Assembly: GCF_048128805.1 (NCBI RefSeq)
Contig: NC_136003.1
Coordinates: 21,653,340 to 21,717,339, forward strand
Direction of reading: 5' to 3'
Length of the DNA stretch: 64,000 bases
Source: Centroberyx gerrardi
Lineage: Eukaryota > Chordata > Actinopteri > Beryciformes > Berycidae
Positions 39,001 to 62,852 of this stretch are shown here, piece after piece (position 1 is the stretch's first letter; every line of letters starts with the position of its first letter). The notes below the pieces were generated by a model. That model saw only the letters and a program-made list of their open reading frames with translations, had not been told where the DNA came from and did not search any database. A program made the translations under genes and the position numbers.

Positions 39001-40034
39001 TGAATATGAATTCTATGATTTCTCCCAAAAAGTAAACGCTTACTGATACATCCAGAGGCTACTTGGGTTAATGTGGACTTGATAGAATCTGTCCTTAAAT
39101 GGGATTTGCTGTATATTATGTTTGCAGTCTCCAAGACGGAAGAAGAACTTCAGGAGATCCTGAACAGAAAAGAGGCCCAGCTGAAAGAGAAAGAGGAGCG
39201 CCGGAAAAAGCAGGAGCAGAATGTTGCCCAGAAGAAAGACAAACAGGAGGAGAACAAGTAAGTTTGCCCTCAGGATAATTTGACTCTCTTGTCAGAACTA
39301 CCTTTCTCTTGGTTTAGTGTAACACCTTATGTATTTTTTTTACCTATCAGGAAAAAGAGCCTGGCAGGCATCAAGAGGAAGCACCAGGAGGCTGAAGAAG
39401 AGGACAGTGAAGTGGAGGATCCTGGGATGCAGGAGGATCAGGCAGCTGCTGTTGAATCCGATGATGAGGTGGAATACTACAGACAGGCTGTAGGACAGGA
39501 GCCAGATGAAGGTGATTATGACTCATATATACAAACTGTTAGATATCAGGTCTTGTGTTTTGGATCTGTTGACAAATAAGTCTTTTTTTTTTTTCAGACA
39601 TGTTCCCTGCTGCCAAGAGGAGGCGGGGCCCAGGCAAGTCCTCAGGACCCTTCAAGAAGAGGAAACTGTCCCCTGGTAAATCGTCAGGGAATGACAGAAG
39701 TGCCAAGTCACCAAATAGACACGGTCCAGGAGGACCGCACAGAGACAAAACAGGAGATCGACAAAGAAAAGGAGGGAAGAAATTTGGGGACGGGCAGAAA
39801 CCGTTTGGAAAGAAAACTGGGCCTGGAGGCAAGACATTTGGAGCTAAGAAATCTGGCGATGGGCAAAGGAGGTTTGGTGGGAAGAAAAAATTTGAGGGGA
39901 ATGGCACATTTGGTGGAAAGAAAAATATGGAGAGGGGATTCAAATCCAAGGGTCAGAAAGGCAAGCCTGGCTTCAAGAAGGGTCCAGGTGCCGGGGCAAA
40001 GCAAGGCTTCAAACAGAGGAAGGGCAAAGGCTGA
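36042..40034 (+). CDS. ppan: Peter Pan homologue (ribosome biogenesis factor, Brix domain), 541 aa
   Basis: Nucleolar Brix-family protein (yeast Ssf1/2) needed for maturation of the large ribosomal subunit. Exons: 36042-36056, 36422-36592, 36923-37024, 37403-37453, 37643-37813, 38045-38121, 38349-38456, 38645-38768, 38856-38934, 39128-39257, 39351-39511, 39598-40034; phases close to 541 codons plus stop. Recognisable by DVRRVMEPFTAESLK, AIAGPLGVTHFMIFSKT, RHRMHEQQFTHHPLLILNNF and SEAEQDGEHNITELPQ, all close to human PPAN. The Brix domain is about residues 25-290, then a charged coiled coil, an acidic patch and a Lys/Gly-rich tail with repeats of the form FGGKK. The protein is longer than human PPAN (473 aa) mainly through that tail. 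AATAAA at 40271-40276 follows. Introns 4, 5, 6 and 9 carry snoRNAs. Confidence 0.95.
37496..37569 (+). ncRNA. C/D-box snoRNA in ppan intron 4 (SNORD105-like, 18S target)
   Basis: C box ATGATGA at 37505-37511, D box CTGA at 37558-37561, terminal stem TGGGC/GCCCA, and C'-like GTGATGT near 37533. The 17 bases before the D box, TTTTTCAAAGTAAACGC plus one A, are complementary to 18S rRNA GCGUUUACUUUGAAAAA. The fifth base before the D box is an A facing the first U of GCGUUUAC, human Um799 by the fifth-base rule. The 3' end lies about 73 bases before the exon 5 acceptor, the usual spacing for intronic C/D RNAs. Human PPAN introns carry SNORD105 and SNORD105B, assigned to this site. Confidence 0.88.
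37870..37955 (+). ncRNA. C/D-box snoRNA in ppan intron 5 (18S target, shifted register)
   Basis: C box ATGATGA at 37884-37890, D box CTGA at 37943-37946, and a possible D' CTGA at 37903-37906. The antisense AAAGTAAACGCTT lies before the D box and faces the same 18S segment. Because three Ts separate it from the D box, the fifth base is a G opposite the C of AAGCG, two bases 5' of the site guided by the intron 4 and 6 copies. The nearby terminal stem is weak; GAGG/CCTC further out may close it, so borders are approximate. Confidence 0.65.
38198..38270 (+). ncRNA. C/D-box snoRNA in ppan intron 6 (SNORD105-like, 18S target)
   Basis: Close relative of the intron 4 copy: C box ATGATGA at 38206-38212, D box CTGA at 38260-38263, C'-like GTGATG near 38235, and a short closing stem GGGC/GCCT with one G-U pair. 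The antisense TTCAAAGTAAACGC (14 bases) ends one base before the D box, so the guided position is the same U as for the intron 4 copy. The 3' end is about 78 bases before the exon 7 acceptor. Confidence 0.88.
38982..39052 (+). ncRNA. C/D-box snoRNA in ppan intron 9 (18S target, shifted register)
   Basis: C box ATGATGA at 38989-38995, D box CTGA at 39043-39046, perfect closing stem GATGTA (38982-38987) with TACATC (39047-39052). The antisense AAAGTAAACGCTT faces the 18S segment AAGCGUUUACUUU. The fifth base before the D box is a G opposite C, the register also seen in the intron 5 copy and matching human Cm797 by position. The end lies about 75 bases before the exon 10 acceptor. Confidence 0.85.
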
Positions 40035-40341
40035 ACGCTTGCCCCTTCTTTCTGGACCAAGACATTGAATGCACTGCCATGATGGGACACCAGATGGCAG
40101 CGTGGATCCATCACCATGGAGGCCTCAGCCTGTGAAGACTTGAGTGCTGAGTGGTGGTAGTTTGTGGAATGACATGTTTATTGCTGAAAGTCAGCAGAGG
40201 GACAAAACATCAAAAGTGCTAGATTTTTTTTATATACTGTATGAATGAATAATTAAAATGTACTTTGCCCAATAAATTGCTTTAACAAATAGGTTTGGCC
40301 ACTTGGTGGGTGTTTTATGTGTTAAAAGGTACCGTTGGTGC

Positions 40342-41679
40342 CAAGGGCGTAGAATTGGGTAGGGACGGTAGGGACGTGTCCCTACCAATATCAAGCGACT
40401 CTGAAATGTCCCTAGCAATTATTTTGATTGACAATAAACGTTGTTTTGTCCGTCAGTGTCTAGTCAATGTTAACAGATCGCGTTCTCTACTACGAGTCCC
40501 GCTGCATTGGTGTAGTGCATTGGAGTCCTGCGTCGGCATAGCAACGGACGCTGTAACGAAACTTTAGTATAACAGCTGTTTTAGAATGTTATTGCATCAC
40601 CCGGATAAAAATTGGTGTGACACCCCCCCAAAAAATCGCTGATTGGCTTTGCCATTTCTTGCTAACGTATGAAATGCTGTGGGCAAGAAGAGCCAAAGCT
40701 CCGCCTACCGGCGAGCATGCGAGTGAAGACTCCATCCTATTTTATATTAGTAACAGTTGTGTTTAGCCATTAAAGTTAGTTTATTTAAGTACCGTGTCGC
40801 GTGCGTCTGTGACAAGTGACGACCGTAAGTAGCCTACATGTCACAAGTGAGATTGAACAATGCTGATGTAAAACAAATATGCCAACAGTTCATCTCTGTT
40901 AATGACAGGCGTAGGCATGTGTTTGGCTCCTTCAAATAGGAGCAAGGCAGTGGACACTCAGCTGTTTGTATGTAGGGTTTGGATATAGTTTACAATATCT
41001 TATTATTATTATTATTATTTTAAATGTAAATACAGATCGTTGGTTTGAATAGGCAACAGTACTACAGTACCTGCCTTAAAACAAAATGTGCTCTTCAAAG
41101 TCCCATTCAGCTGGCAAATTTGAGTCAAGGATTCATTAATGTGCTACTCCCTGTGTCTGTGTGTCTGTTAATGAGTGTATTGGCTACCATAACTATCTAG
41201 ATCAGTGGTTCTCAACGTGGGGTCCGGGGACCACCAGCGGTCCTTGAGGGGGTTCCAGGGGGTCCCCAGCAAATTGATGAATTGTTAAACTTCACCATTA
41301 TTTAATTTACAAATAGTTAACACAATTACAGAATGTAGAAGAATGACTGTTTTGATCTTAGTTTCACTGTTATCTCTCTACCTACAATACAGACAGTCAT
41401 GGGATTCTGGATCAAAATCATATCTAACAATAAAAGTATTCTCAGATTTGGGTCCGAGAGACAAAATCTCATCAAATGGGGGTCCATGGCTCTAATGTGG
41501 ACTAAACTAGGGGTCCTCGATATGAAAAAGGTTGAGAATCACTGATCTAGATGACATGAAATGGCGGTCAGAAGTCTATCATAAATGTAAAATGCCTCGG
41601 CTTCCAGTGGGGGTTACATCCCCTCCGGACCTCCCCCATTTGTGTCCCTACCAATGTCAAAATCAAACCTACGCCCTTG
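40342..41679. mobile_element. hAT DNA transposon, non-autonomous, interrupted by a younger MITE
   Basis: Inverted ends CAAGGGCGTAG (40342 onward) and CTACGCCCTTG (ending 41679) are flanked by a perfect 8-bp duplication, GTTGGTGC, at 40334-40341 and 41680-41687. A further shared segment GGTAGGGAC lies inside both ends. Without the nested insertion the element is about 990 bp. No transposase frame is visible. It sits in the ppan-p2ry11 spacer, just after the ppan polyadenylation signal. Confidence 0.85.
41203..41544. mobile_element. hAT-type MITE (CAGTGGTTCTCAAC ends), nested
   Basis: Ends CAGTGGTTCTCAAC and GTTGAGAATCACTG are near-perfect inverted copies. It is flanked by the 8-bp duplication ATCTAGAT at 41195-41202 and 41545-41552, itself a palindrome. 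It is inserted in the larger hAT element, so it is younger. The same family occurs at 48288-48588 in the opposite orientation. Confidence 0.9.
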
Positions 41680-42766
41680 GTTGGTGCAGACATTTTCATG
41701 GGATTCTTGACATAATTTTAGTATCTGGCAGTATCAGTATGTGACATTAGCTGAGGCTCTTGACCCATGCATGTCCGTCTTCATTCATTATCTAATCTAC
41801 AGAGTCGTGAGTAGTAACTCTAAATATCAAACACGACCGGAAGAGTGGCTTTGATTGGCGAGACCAAAATGTTGGTCACAATCGTTTCCTTTATGTGGTT
41901 GTGTAACATTTGGAGGATTTAAGAAATGTCTTTAGGAGAACATACAGGATGTCAAAAGAAATTTGAAGACAAAAAAAACAAGGCTAACAGTATTTTTTAC
42001 CACAGGAGTGAATTTCACTTGTGACTTTGGTTACTTGTAATGTTTTTTGTCAGAATTTAGAAGTAGGCCACACTTTAATAAACTGGAGTATCCTTGTCCA
42101 GAGTGCAATTTGTAAGAAATTGACTTTCTAAATGATGGAACGCGCATCAATTCCATGATGACTAACAAAACAATGTGTATATTGGCTGTTGCAAACATGC
42201 ATGTCATGGAGAATTTCACTTCTTCAAATTGCAAAATTGATGTTAAGGGTAAGAGGAAGTGAGATGGCTGTGATAAAGGTTAGGTTCATGCAAAGTCGCT
42301 ACAGCAGATTCTCAGATTCTCAACTGAATTCTTGGTAAAGGAGCTATTGGGCTACACTATTCAGGAAATGTGGTAGCCTCACATTCGGTCAGCTATAGTG
42401 CACAGCAAATCTGCCTTTGAGTAAGTAAATCTTGGTTCTCATTAATACAGAAGTTTTCATTTTGTAAAGCCTTTACATCAGTGAATCTTCAGTTTCTCCG
42501 TCTAAAAGAATGATACGTGTATTGTAACATTTTACTAGTAAATAAAAAAAAAATTCTAAAGCTCTTCAGCAGCACGTTGCCTAACTTCCTGCCTGTACTT
42601 AAGCCTCTGTTGTAACAGAAGATATTGTAATATGACTTAACAAATTATACCGAATTGAAATGATTTTATGTTGTACTTCCTTTTACAGACAATGTAAATC
42701 TATTTTTGGATGGTGTAAACTGTGTGAAAGCAGCCAGATATCCACCGGCTGATAACACCACACAAG

Positions 42767-43693
42767 ATGATCCACAACATCACTGACTGTGAGAAGTTTC
42801 AGATATCCCTGCTGCCCTCGGTGTATGGGGTTGAGTTCTGCGTGGCATTGACCGGTAACCTGTTTGCCCTGTGGCTGCTGGTGGCGAGGGAGAGGAGGAA
42901 CTGGCACACCGGTGTTGTCCTGTCCTGTAACCTGGCCATCAGCGACCTGCTGTATGTCCTGACCCTGCCTTTGCTCATTGTCTACTACGCACTGAAGAAA
43001 CACTGGATATTTGACGACGCGGTGTGTAAAATAGAGAGGTTTCTTTTCACCTGCAACTTATACGCGAGCATCTTCTTCATCATGGGGATCAGCGTGAACC
43101 GCTGTTTGGCCCTTGCGTACCCCTTCTTCTCTCGAAACCACGTGCGGCCCGCTCACGCCAAGGCTGTCAGCGTCATCATCTGGATCCTTGTGGTAGTCAT
43201 TTCCTCTCCTGTGTTCACATTTGCCTCCATTTGTCCCAACGTGGCTAAGAACACGACTCTGTGTGCATCTTATTGCGACCAGATCCACGGTGATGCAAGA
43301 TCTCACTTCACTTACAAAATGTTCCTTGCCGTGTTTGGGTGTCTTGTCCCGTTCTTGGTTACTTTCACTTCGTATTTTGTGGTGATTTGGGTGGTTTGGA
43401 AGAATTCAAACATAACCACATTGGAGAAACGCAAGGTCGCCCTAATGGTCACATCAGTCTTGGTGCTGTATATAGTTTCCTTTGTGCCTTACCATGTCTT
43501 TCAGAACTATCACTACTACCTGAGAATGAAGTATCATAATGAGGCTTTCTGTTGGGTCTACAATTCTTACCAAGTGTCCAAGTGTCTGGCAGCTCTGAAC
43601 ATGTGTATCCATCCACTCCTCTACATGGCTGTGTTTGACAGTATCCGAATAGCTTGCTGTGGGAAGAGCCCAGAGGACAACAAAAGGGGATAA
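42767..43693 (+). CDS. p2ry11: P2Y purinoceptor 11-like G-protein-coupled receptor, 308 aa
   Basis: Rhodopsin-class receptor for extracellular nucleotides; human P2Y11 responds to ATP and couples to Gq and Gs. Seven hydrophobic helices are readable. Diagnostic stretches are LAISDLLYVLTLPLL (helix 2), KHWIFDDAVCKIERFLFTCNLY (helix 3 entry, very close to the human KHW...ERFLFTCNL), FVPYHVFQNY (helix 6) and CIHPLLYMA (helix 7, in place of NPxxY). The helix 3 cytoplasmic motif is NRC where most family members have DRY and human P2Y11, as I recall, NRY. The start is chosen because an in-frame TAA at 42695-42697 blocks extension. An acceptor-like TTTTACAG just before it suggests an upstream non-coding exon. 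The frame is a single exon; AATAAA at about 43919 follows. It sits next to ppan as in human. Confidence 0.9.
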   Translation: MIHNITDCEKFQISLLPSVYGVEFCVALTGNLFALWLLVARERRNWHTGVVLSCNLAISDLLYVLTLPLLIVYYALKKHWIFDDAVCKIERFLFTCNLYASIFFIMGISVNRCLALAYPFFSRNHVRPAHAKAVSVIIWILVVVISSPVFTFASICPNVAKNTTLCASYCDQIHGDARSHFTYKMFLAVFGCLVPFLVTFTSYFVVIWVVWKNSNITTLEKRKVALMVTSVLVLYIVSFVPYHVFQNYHYYLRMKYHNEAFCWVYNSYQVSKCLAALNMCIHPLLYMAVFDSIRIACCGKSPEDNKRG

Positions 43694-44206
43694 ATAAAGA
43701 ATTAGGACTGCTGTTTGACTGCTTTTCTGTAGATTTTAAGTGCATCATTTATTTTTGCTAGATAAAGAGAGAAAACGGAGTGAGGCCTCATTAGCAGGAT
43801 GGTGTGAAAATTAGAGTTTAATTCTGCTGAGGAACTTTGTCTTATTTCCCAAAAGTTTTTTGTTATTACATTGTATTATTGTTCTGTACCATTAACACCG
43901 GCGCATATCCAGATCTGTAATAAAGGACTCATCGTTCATACATTGTACCTTATTCTTATTTTATAGGCCTACTATAGGCAGTTGAAATGATGGAAGACCC
44001 TGGACCCCAGTTTGGGAGCTACTGATGGGAAACCCTAGTGTATCCAAATAATACCACAGGTGGGAATTATGTATTTTTTAACTTTAAATTTCTCCTCCAC
44101 TCCCATCCGATCCTGGCCTGTGCTCATTTTTTTCCTGCACCATATGCGCATTCTCATAACAAGGGGAGAATGACATTCACAATCACATTACCTTCATTCT
44201 GAGAAT

Positions 44207-44226
44207 AAAGTCAGAATTCTGACTTT
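44207..44226. repeat. 20-bp perfect palindrome centred on GAATTC
   Basis: AAAGTCAGAATTCTGACTTT reads the same on both strands. A related inverted repeat occurs at 49217-49270, so both probably belong to one dispersed family with palindromic cores. Confidence 0.8.
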
Positions 44227-44392
44227 AAACTCAGAATCTGACTTCATTGTCACATTCTTACTTCATTTTATCTCAGAACTCAAATAAATAATAATACAGT
44301 TTCACATGTGGCCCGGGCCTTTTTTTGTGTAAACACAAAAAACAGTATACAGACAGGGACTTTTATTTTGAAGTTAAAAGAGACAGCTTTAC

Positions 44393-44401
44393 CCGGAAGT
44401 G
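44393..44401 (+). promoter_or_regulatory. ETS/GABPA-type site in eif3g promoter
   Basis: CCGGAAGTG, a full match to the GABPA/ETS core, 68 bases before the eif3g start codon. Such sites near the start are typical of CpG-rich housekeeping promoters. Binding is inferred, not shown. Confidence 0.55.
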
Positions 44402-44468
44402 TGTTTGGTGGCGGCTGCGCTCACGCTACTGCGCTCTTTGCAATCCTGGAGCTAAGCTAGCCGAGAGG

Positions 44469-47400
44469 ATGCCGTCGATTGAATACGACGAGTGAGTCTT
44501 CCTATAAACATTTAATGGTTAATGCTCATACTGTAGGTCTTTTAACCACCTAACATGACTTATCAATCTTTCCTGCAGCTCCAAGCCCAGCTGGGCCGAC
44601 CAAGTCGAGGAGGAAGGAGATGAAGGTAAAGAGCTAGCTAGCTAATGTTAGCACATCTCTTTTAGTTTGGTGCCCGGTTGAGGAGGCCAGCTAGGCGGCT
44701 TCCATTTCCACGTGGTTGTACGGTTTTTTACTCGAGCTAAATATATATTTTCTGTGATCATTTAGCTCTCCAACTTAAATCACGATATGAATCATTAAGT
44801 GTAATTGATTGGCATATAGTATATTGTTCCTAACTGCCTCAGACATATGCTGTGGTCTGTCGACAGTGACGTAGGCAGTGTCATTCACTAGCAACGTCGT
44901 TAGCTAACTTGGCAAGCCTGCATCACGTTAGCTAGCTGTATTGATTTTGGTCAGACATAACGGTAATATAACGCTAACCTTTTCGGGAATTATTGTGGCT
45001 TTTACGCGGGAGGCAAAATGTCACTTTCTTCAATAATGTAAACACTTTGAATCGGGTGTAACATATTTCTTTAAACGGGAGTCCCGCTCAGTTAAACCAC
45101 TCGGTTTCAACCATTTGAACCTGATAATGTCATCAAGATGTAAAAATTTGGAGCTGTTCGATTGATGAGCGGGAAGTTAATGATGACACCACACAATATT
45201 TTACTTTTTATAGCCACATTAACTCCTTTGTATGATAGTCATTGGTACTAAACCACAAAATCTGCCCTTACTGGAAAGTGCTGTCAGTCACTTTTACCAT
45301 CTTTGTCATTCATTTTCTATGAGGCCATTAGACATTTTACTTCAGACCAAAACAAATTAAAGACTTAAGTTAGTAGGCCGGAAAACGTCTCAATTGACTG
45401 ACTAAACTGAATATTCTTTTGGCAGGTACACTACCATCTCCCAAAGAAACTATCAAAGGGAATATAAAAACCATAACAGAATATAAAATAGATGAAGATG
45501 GAAAGAAGTTCAAGGTAATTTGATTTTTTTTTTTTTAATGGTAAATGTTAAGGCCGTTTAGACTGCTGTGGTGCTTTACCATGTTTGTACAGGGCTCCAT
45601 TGACTCTTCAGCTGCTGTGGTGGCTTTTGTACCAGTAAAGAAACAAAAAGCTCCCGTACACTGTGCTGAACTTTGCTGTTAACGCATCATTATTAGGAAC
45701 AACGTATCTGTACTGAGACCTTCATCTGGTTGTCTTTCAAAGATGCTCTAATAGCAAAGTTCAGTATATGGTGTGCAGGGGCCTTTTCTTTCTTTGTCTA
45801 CCTACGGACGTACCCGTCACCTTGTACTCAGGTGTGCAAAAGCTCTACTGTTGGCTTTTATACCAGTAACATGAACAGATATACAGTAATTCATTTAATC
45901 TATACATTATAAGTTTGCTGCCACCCTTGCAGTGAGTTGACTGGTTCATTTTACTGGTAAAACAGCCTGAGGAGGCAGCACCAGCACTCAATGGAGGCTT
46001 GCACAGACTGTTGTGCTAATGAAATGTATAAATGTGAAACAGTACCACAATAGTGTGTATGGGATGTTAAATCTTAGGCTGTTTTGACTGTAGTAGTTAA
46101 GAACATTTTTGTATATGTGAAATTAAATTTTATTATGTATTTGATTGCATACACTGCCTTTTCTGTTCTGTAGATTGTGCGGACCTTCAAGATTGAGACA
46201 AGAAAAGCCTCAAAAGCTGTTGCCAGGAGAAAGGTCTGCTTTAAGTTGAAATTAGTCGCAGCTACATTCAGTTTGAAATGGAAAAGTGCAAGATTTTAGG
46301 GACCGCCATATTTCATGTAATACACTGCTTTTCATCACATTTCAGAACTGGAAGAAGTTTGGCAACTCGGAGTATGACGCACCAGGTCCTAATGTTGCCA
46401 CCACCACAGTCAGCGATGATGTCTTCATGACCTTCATCTCCAGCAAAGAGGTGAGGATCCAGTGAGAGGTTCTGGTCCTGTGCTGCTGCTCTCTCATGTA
46501 TAACAGCAGTGTCACAGCCTAGAATACCTGCAAATATGCTTTTACTGTGGTGATGGTCCGTCTTTAATTCAGTTCAACCTGTTAATTTGTCAGTACTTCC
46601 TCTTACCCTCTTCCAGGACCTGAACGCCCAAGACCAGGATGAAGATCCCATGAACAAACTGAAAGGACAGAAGATTGTGTCTTGTCGTATTTGCAAAGGG
46701 GATCATTGGACCACCCGCTGCCCTTACAAGGACACTCTGGGCCCCATGCAGAAGGAGCTGGCTGAACAGCTCGGCCTCTCCACCGGAGACAAGGACAAGC
46801 CTGCAGGCTCTGGTACCGTCAGCACACCGTGCGCAGCATGGAGTTACTGTTTTTCATGAACCGCTGTCACACTTGATGGTGGTTTTTGTTTTGAAAGATG
46901 ACATGACAGATGGATTCTGCTTGTGTCTTTTCCTTCACCAGCGGAGCCTGAGCCTGCACAGCCAGCCCAGAGCAAGACTGGGAAGTATGTGCCCCCCAGC
47001 CTGAGGGATGGAGGCACGCGGAGAGGAGAGTCCATGCAGCCCAACCGCAGAGGTGGGTGTCTGTCAGAGTACTTGCTGCCTGTGTGCACTCATTCTGTGT
47101 ACTTTTGTCGTTGTATTCATTGTCTTCTACAGCAGCATGGGTATTGCTCAGAGATATCGATAATGTAAATAACAGTGTACGTATGCCCCCCCCCCCAACA
47201 GCTGATGACAACGCCACCATCCGTGTGACCAATCTGTCTGAGGACACCCGAGAGACAGACTTGCAGGAGCTCTTCAGGCCTTTTGGCTCCATCTCTAGGA
47301 TCTACCTGGCCAAGGACAAGAACACCGGACAGTCTAAGGTCAGTGCTCCTCTCAAGAATGCTCATGTGTTATTGTAAAGTGCAGGATGTGAGTGTTTGCG

Positions 47401-48161
47401 AGTGATACTGCGCCTGTCTTACAAAAATAGCTTGTGGTTTCTGCTGGTGCGTAGCTTCAGATGAATCACACATTAGACAACAGAGGAGCTTACACACTGA
47501 TTGGTAGAGCTTTGAAAAGGGCAAAAGAAATCAGAGAGCTAAATGGTGAGAAATAATTACAGCAGACGTTTTGGGCCAACATCAGTGCAGAGATCAATTC
47601 ATATATTGTACAAAGGCATTTCTTAAACAGACAAGGCATTGGATTGGCTGAGTTACAGGTGTAGACATCTAGCAAATCAGTGTGCTGGTTCCGCTGCTGT
47701 GTTATTGCAATAATTCCCAGCAGTTAGGCATATTACACCATTTTGCTTTTTTGTAGAAAAAGGGCTTCCTTAACTGCATTTTGTGCCAATTTTCTATAAA
47801 GTCATGTGCTTTGTTTCATGACTAGCTGCCAGTATTAACAAACAATTCCTTGGTACAACTCAGACACTGAACACAAATTCCCACAGCACAGCCAATTTGT
47901 CCCATATGCAAAGTGATCAGAGTAACAACTACCAACTTTGCTTCCTCCAGGGCTTTGCTTTCATCAGTTTCCACCGCCGGGAGGATGCAGCCAGAGCCAT
48001 CGCAGGAGTGTCAGGATTTGGATATGATCATCTTATTCTCAATGTTGAATGGGCCAAGTAAGTAGCGTTGTGGAATATAGGAAGCATTAATGCATGGTAA
48101 TTATCCTTTCTGTAACTTACTTATTTAAATCCATTTTCTTTGCAGACCATCAAACAACTGA
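44469..48161 (+). CDS. eif3g: eukaryotic translation initiation factor 3 subunit G, 296 aa
   Basis: RNA-binding subunit of eIF3, which helps scanning of the 40S ribosome along mRNA. Exons: 44469-44491, 44579-44625, 45426-45514, 46174-46233, 46346-46450, 46617-46812, 46942-47052, 47202-47338, 47951-48057, 48146-48161; phases close to 296 codons plus stop. It begins [16 protein letters not shown]. It has [13 protein letters not shown], a CCHC zinc knuckle [13 protein letters not shown] at about residues 131-143, [11 protein letters not shown], and one RRM at about 212-290 with RNP2 IRVTNL and RNP1 KGFAFISF, ending WAKPSNN. It lacks the Leu/Pro-rich insert of the human N-terminal part. AATAAA at 48229-48234. 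An imperfect inverted repeat lies in intron 3. Confidence 0.97.
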
Positions 48162-48287
48162 GGGGAGTTGACCAGAATATTCCAGGAGGATGCCAGATTT
48201 TATTGTAGTAAAATATGGCTGTTACCTAAATAAAGTGATGAGAACCAGATTCCATTGTCATTGTTGCTTGTCACATATTGTGTAGAC

Positions 48288-48588
48288 CAGTGATTCTCAA
48301 CCTTTTTCATATCAAGGACCCCTAGTTTAGTCCACATTAGGGCCACAGACCCCCATTTATGAGATTTTCTCTGACCCAAATCTGAGAATATTTTTATTGT
48401 TAGATATAATTTTGTCTAGAATTCCATGACTATCTGTATTGCAGATAGAGGTAACAGTGAAACTATGATCAAAAGTCATTTTTCTACGTTCTCTAATTGT
48501 GTTAACTTCTTGTAAATGAAATAATGGTAAAGTTTAACAATTAAATTTGCTGGGAACACCCTCAAGGACCCCACGTTGAGACCCACTG
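48288..48588. mobile_element. second copy of the CAGTGGTTCTC-type hAT MITE, inverted
   Basis: Ends CAGTGATTCTCAAC and GTTGAGACCCACTG; flanks GTGTAGAC (48280-48287) and GCGTAGAC (48589-48596) differ at one base, so the 8-bp duplication has decayed slightly. The interior matches the 41203-41544 copy on the other strand. It lies just after the eif3g polyadenylation signal. The decay suggests it is somewhat older than the nested copy. Confidence 0.88.
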
Positions 48589-48599
48589 GCGTAGACTAA

Positions 48600-49385
48600 A
48601 CCTGAAAGAAACTCTAATATTGCATTTTCATGCAACCTTATTTTGTAGGTAATACTTTATTTAGAACTGCAGTAACATGCAATCTTTATTAGACCTGTTA
48701 TTACTTTACATTGCCCTCATTACAAAGTACTTTATAATATGAAATAATAGTTTCAGTCATGATGCAAAGGAATGACCTAAGACTGCTGGCTTAAAGTTAA
48801 TCTTATGAAGGACATTAGTTTAGATTTTCAGATCCAATTCAAAGTTGTATGCAGGTGTTGTAGAGGCAGGGTTGAGACATGCCACATTCATGACATTTGA
48901 GTTTAGCTACATTAATTACACTGCCATTATGTCCCAATGTCCAAAAAGGCCTAATTGCAATACAATTACTCACTGCTAGTGCAATTGTGCCAGGAGTGCC
49001 ACCACTAGAACACGCAACAGCCAGACTTCCTTGTGAAGTGACAGCTGTGGGACAATCTGGCACATCATGCACAACTGCAAGACCTCTTTATAACTAAAAA
49101 AAAAAAAAAAAAGGCTGGCAAGGCCCATCTCAATGTGGTCAACCATATTTTGTTTAAATTTGATTGCAAAGGGTTGTTAAGATCCTGTGGAAGATAAGGC
49201 CATATGTGAAAAATGTATGAGTTCTAAGTTTAAAGTCTGTCAGAATTCTGACTTTAAACTCAGAACTCATAAATTTTTCTCCACGTGGCCCTAATCCTCC
49301 TCCATACCAGCCTCAAGAGCATCACTTCCTGACCTACCACTTTGTCCAGTCATGTAATTGAATGACAGAATTAAAGGTTAGACTG
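48600..49385. other. spacer between eif3g and dnmt1 3' ends
   Basis: Contains an A17 run near 49096-49112, preceded by about 250 bp of non-repetitive-looking sequence, which may be an old retroposed insert. It also holds a 21-bp inverted repeat (49217-49237 with 49250-49270, one mismatch). No gene is seen. Confidence 0.45.
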
Positions 49386-49649
49386 ACAATCCATTTGATA
49401 AGAGCTTTATTTGAAATATTACAACATATAAAAACTACATACAATTTATCCCACATTGTGTGAACATTTCCAGATACACGGGTAAAACCACATTTAAAAA
49501 CTCAAAAACACAGAATGGTACTGCACAGAATGTCCAGAGTGGCCACTTAAGTGACGCGGCTCAAAGCCAGCTCATTAAAAATCATGATTGCCTGAGGCCT
49601 CGGCATCAGGATTTGAGGAATTGATTCTTGCTAGGAGGGGAACAAGGGA

Positions 49650-62852
<13,203 letters not shown>

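Noticed and set aside
48839-49097. Overlapping frames on both strands before an A17 run, as a processed pseudogene
   Set aside because: No protein family could be recognised and no target-site duplication found. Left as unassigned spacer.
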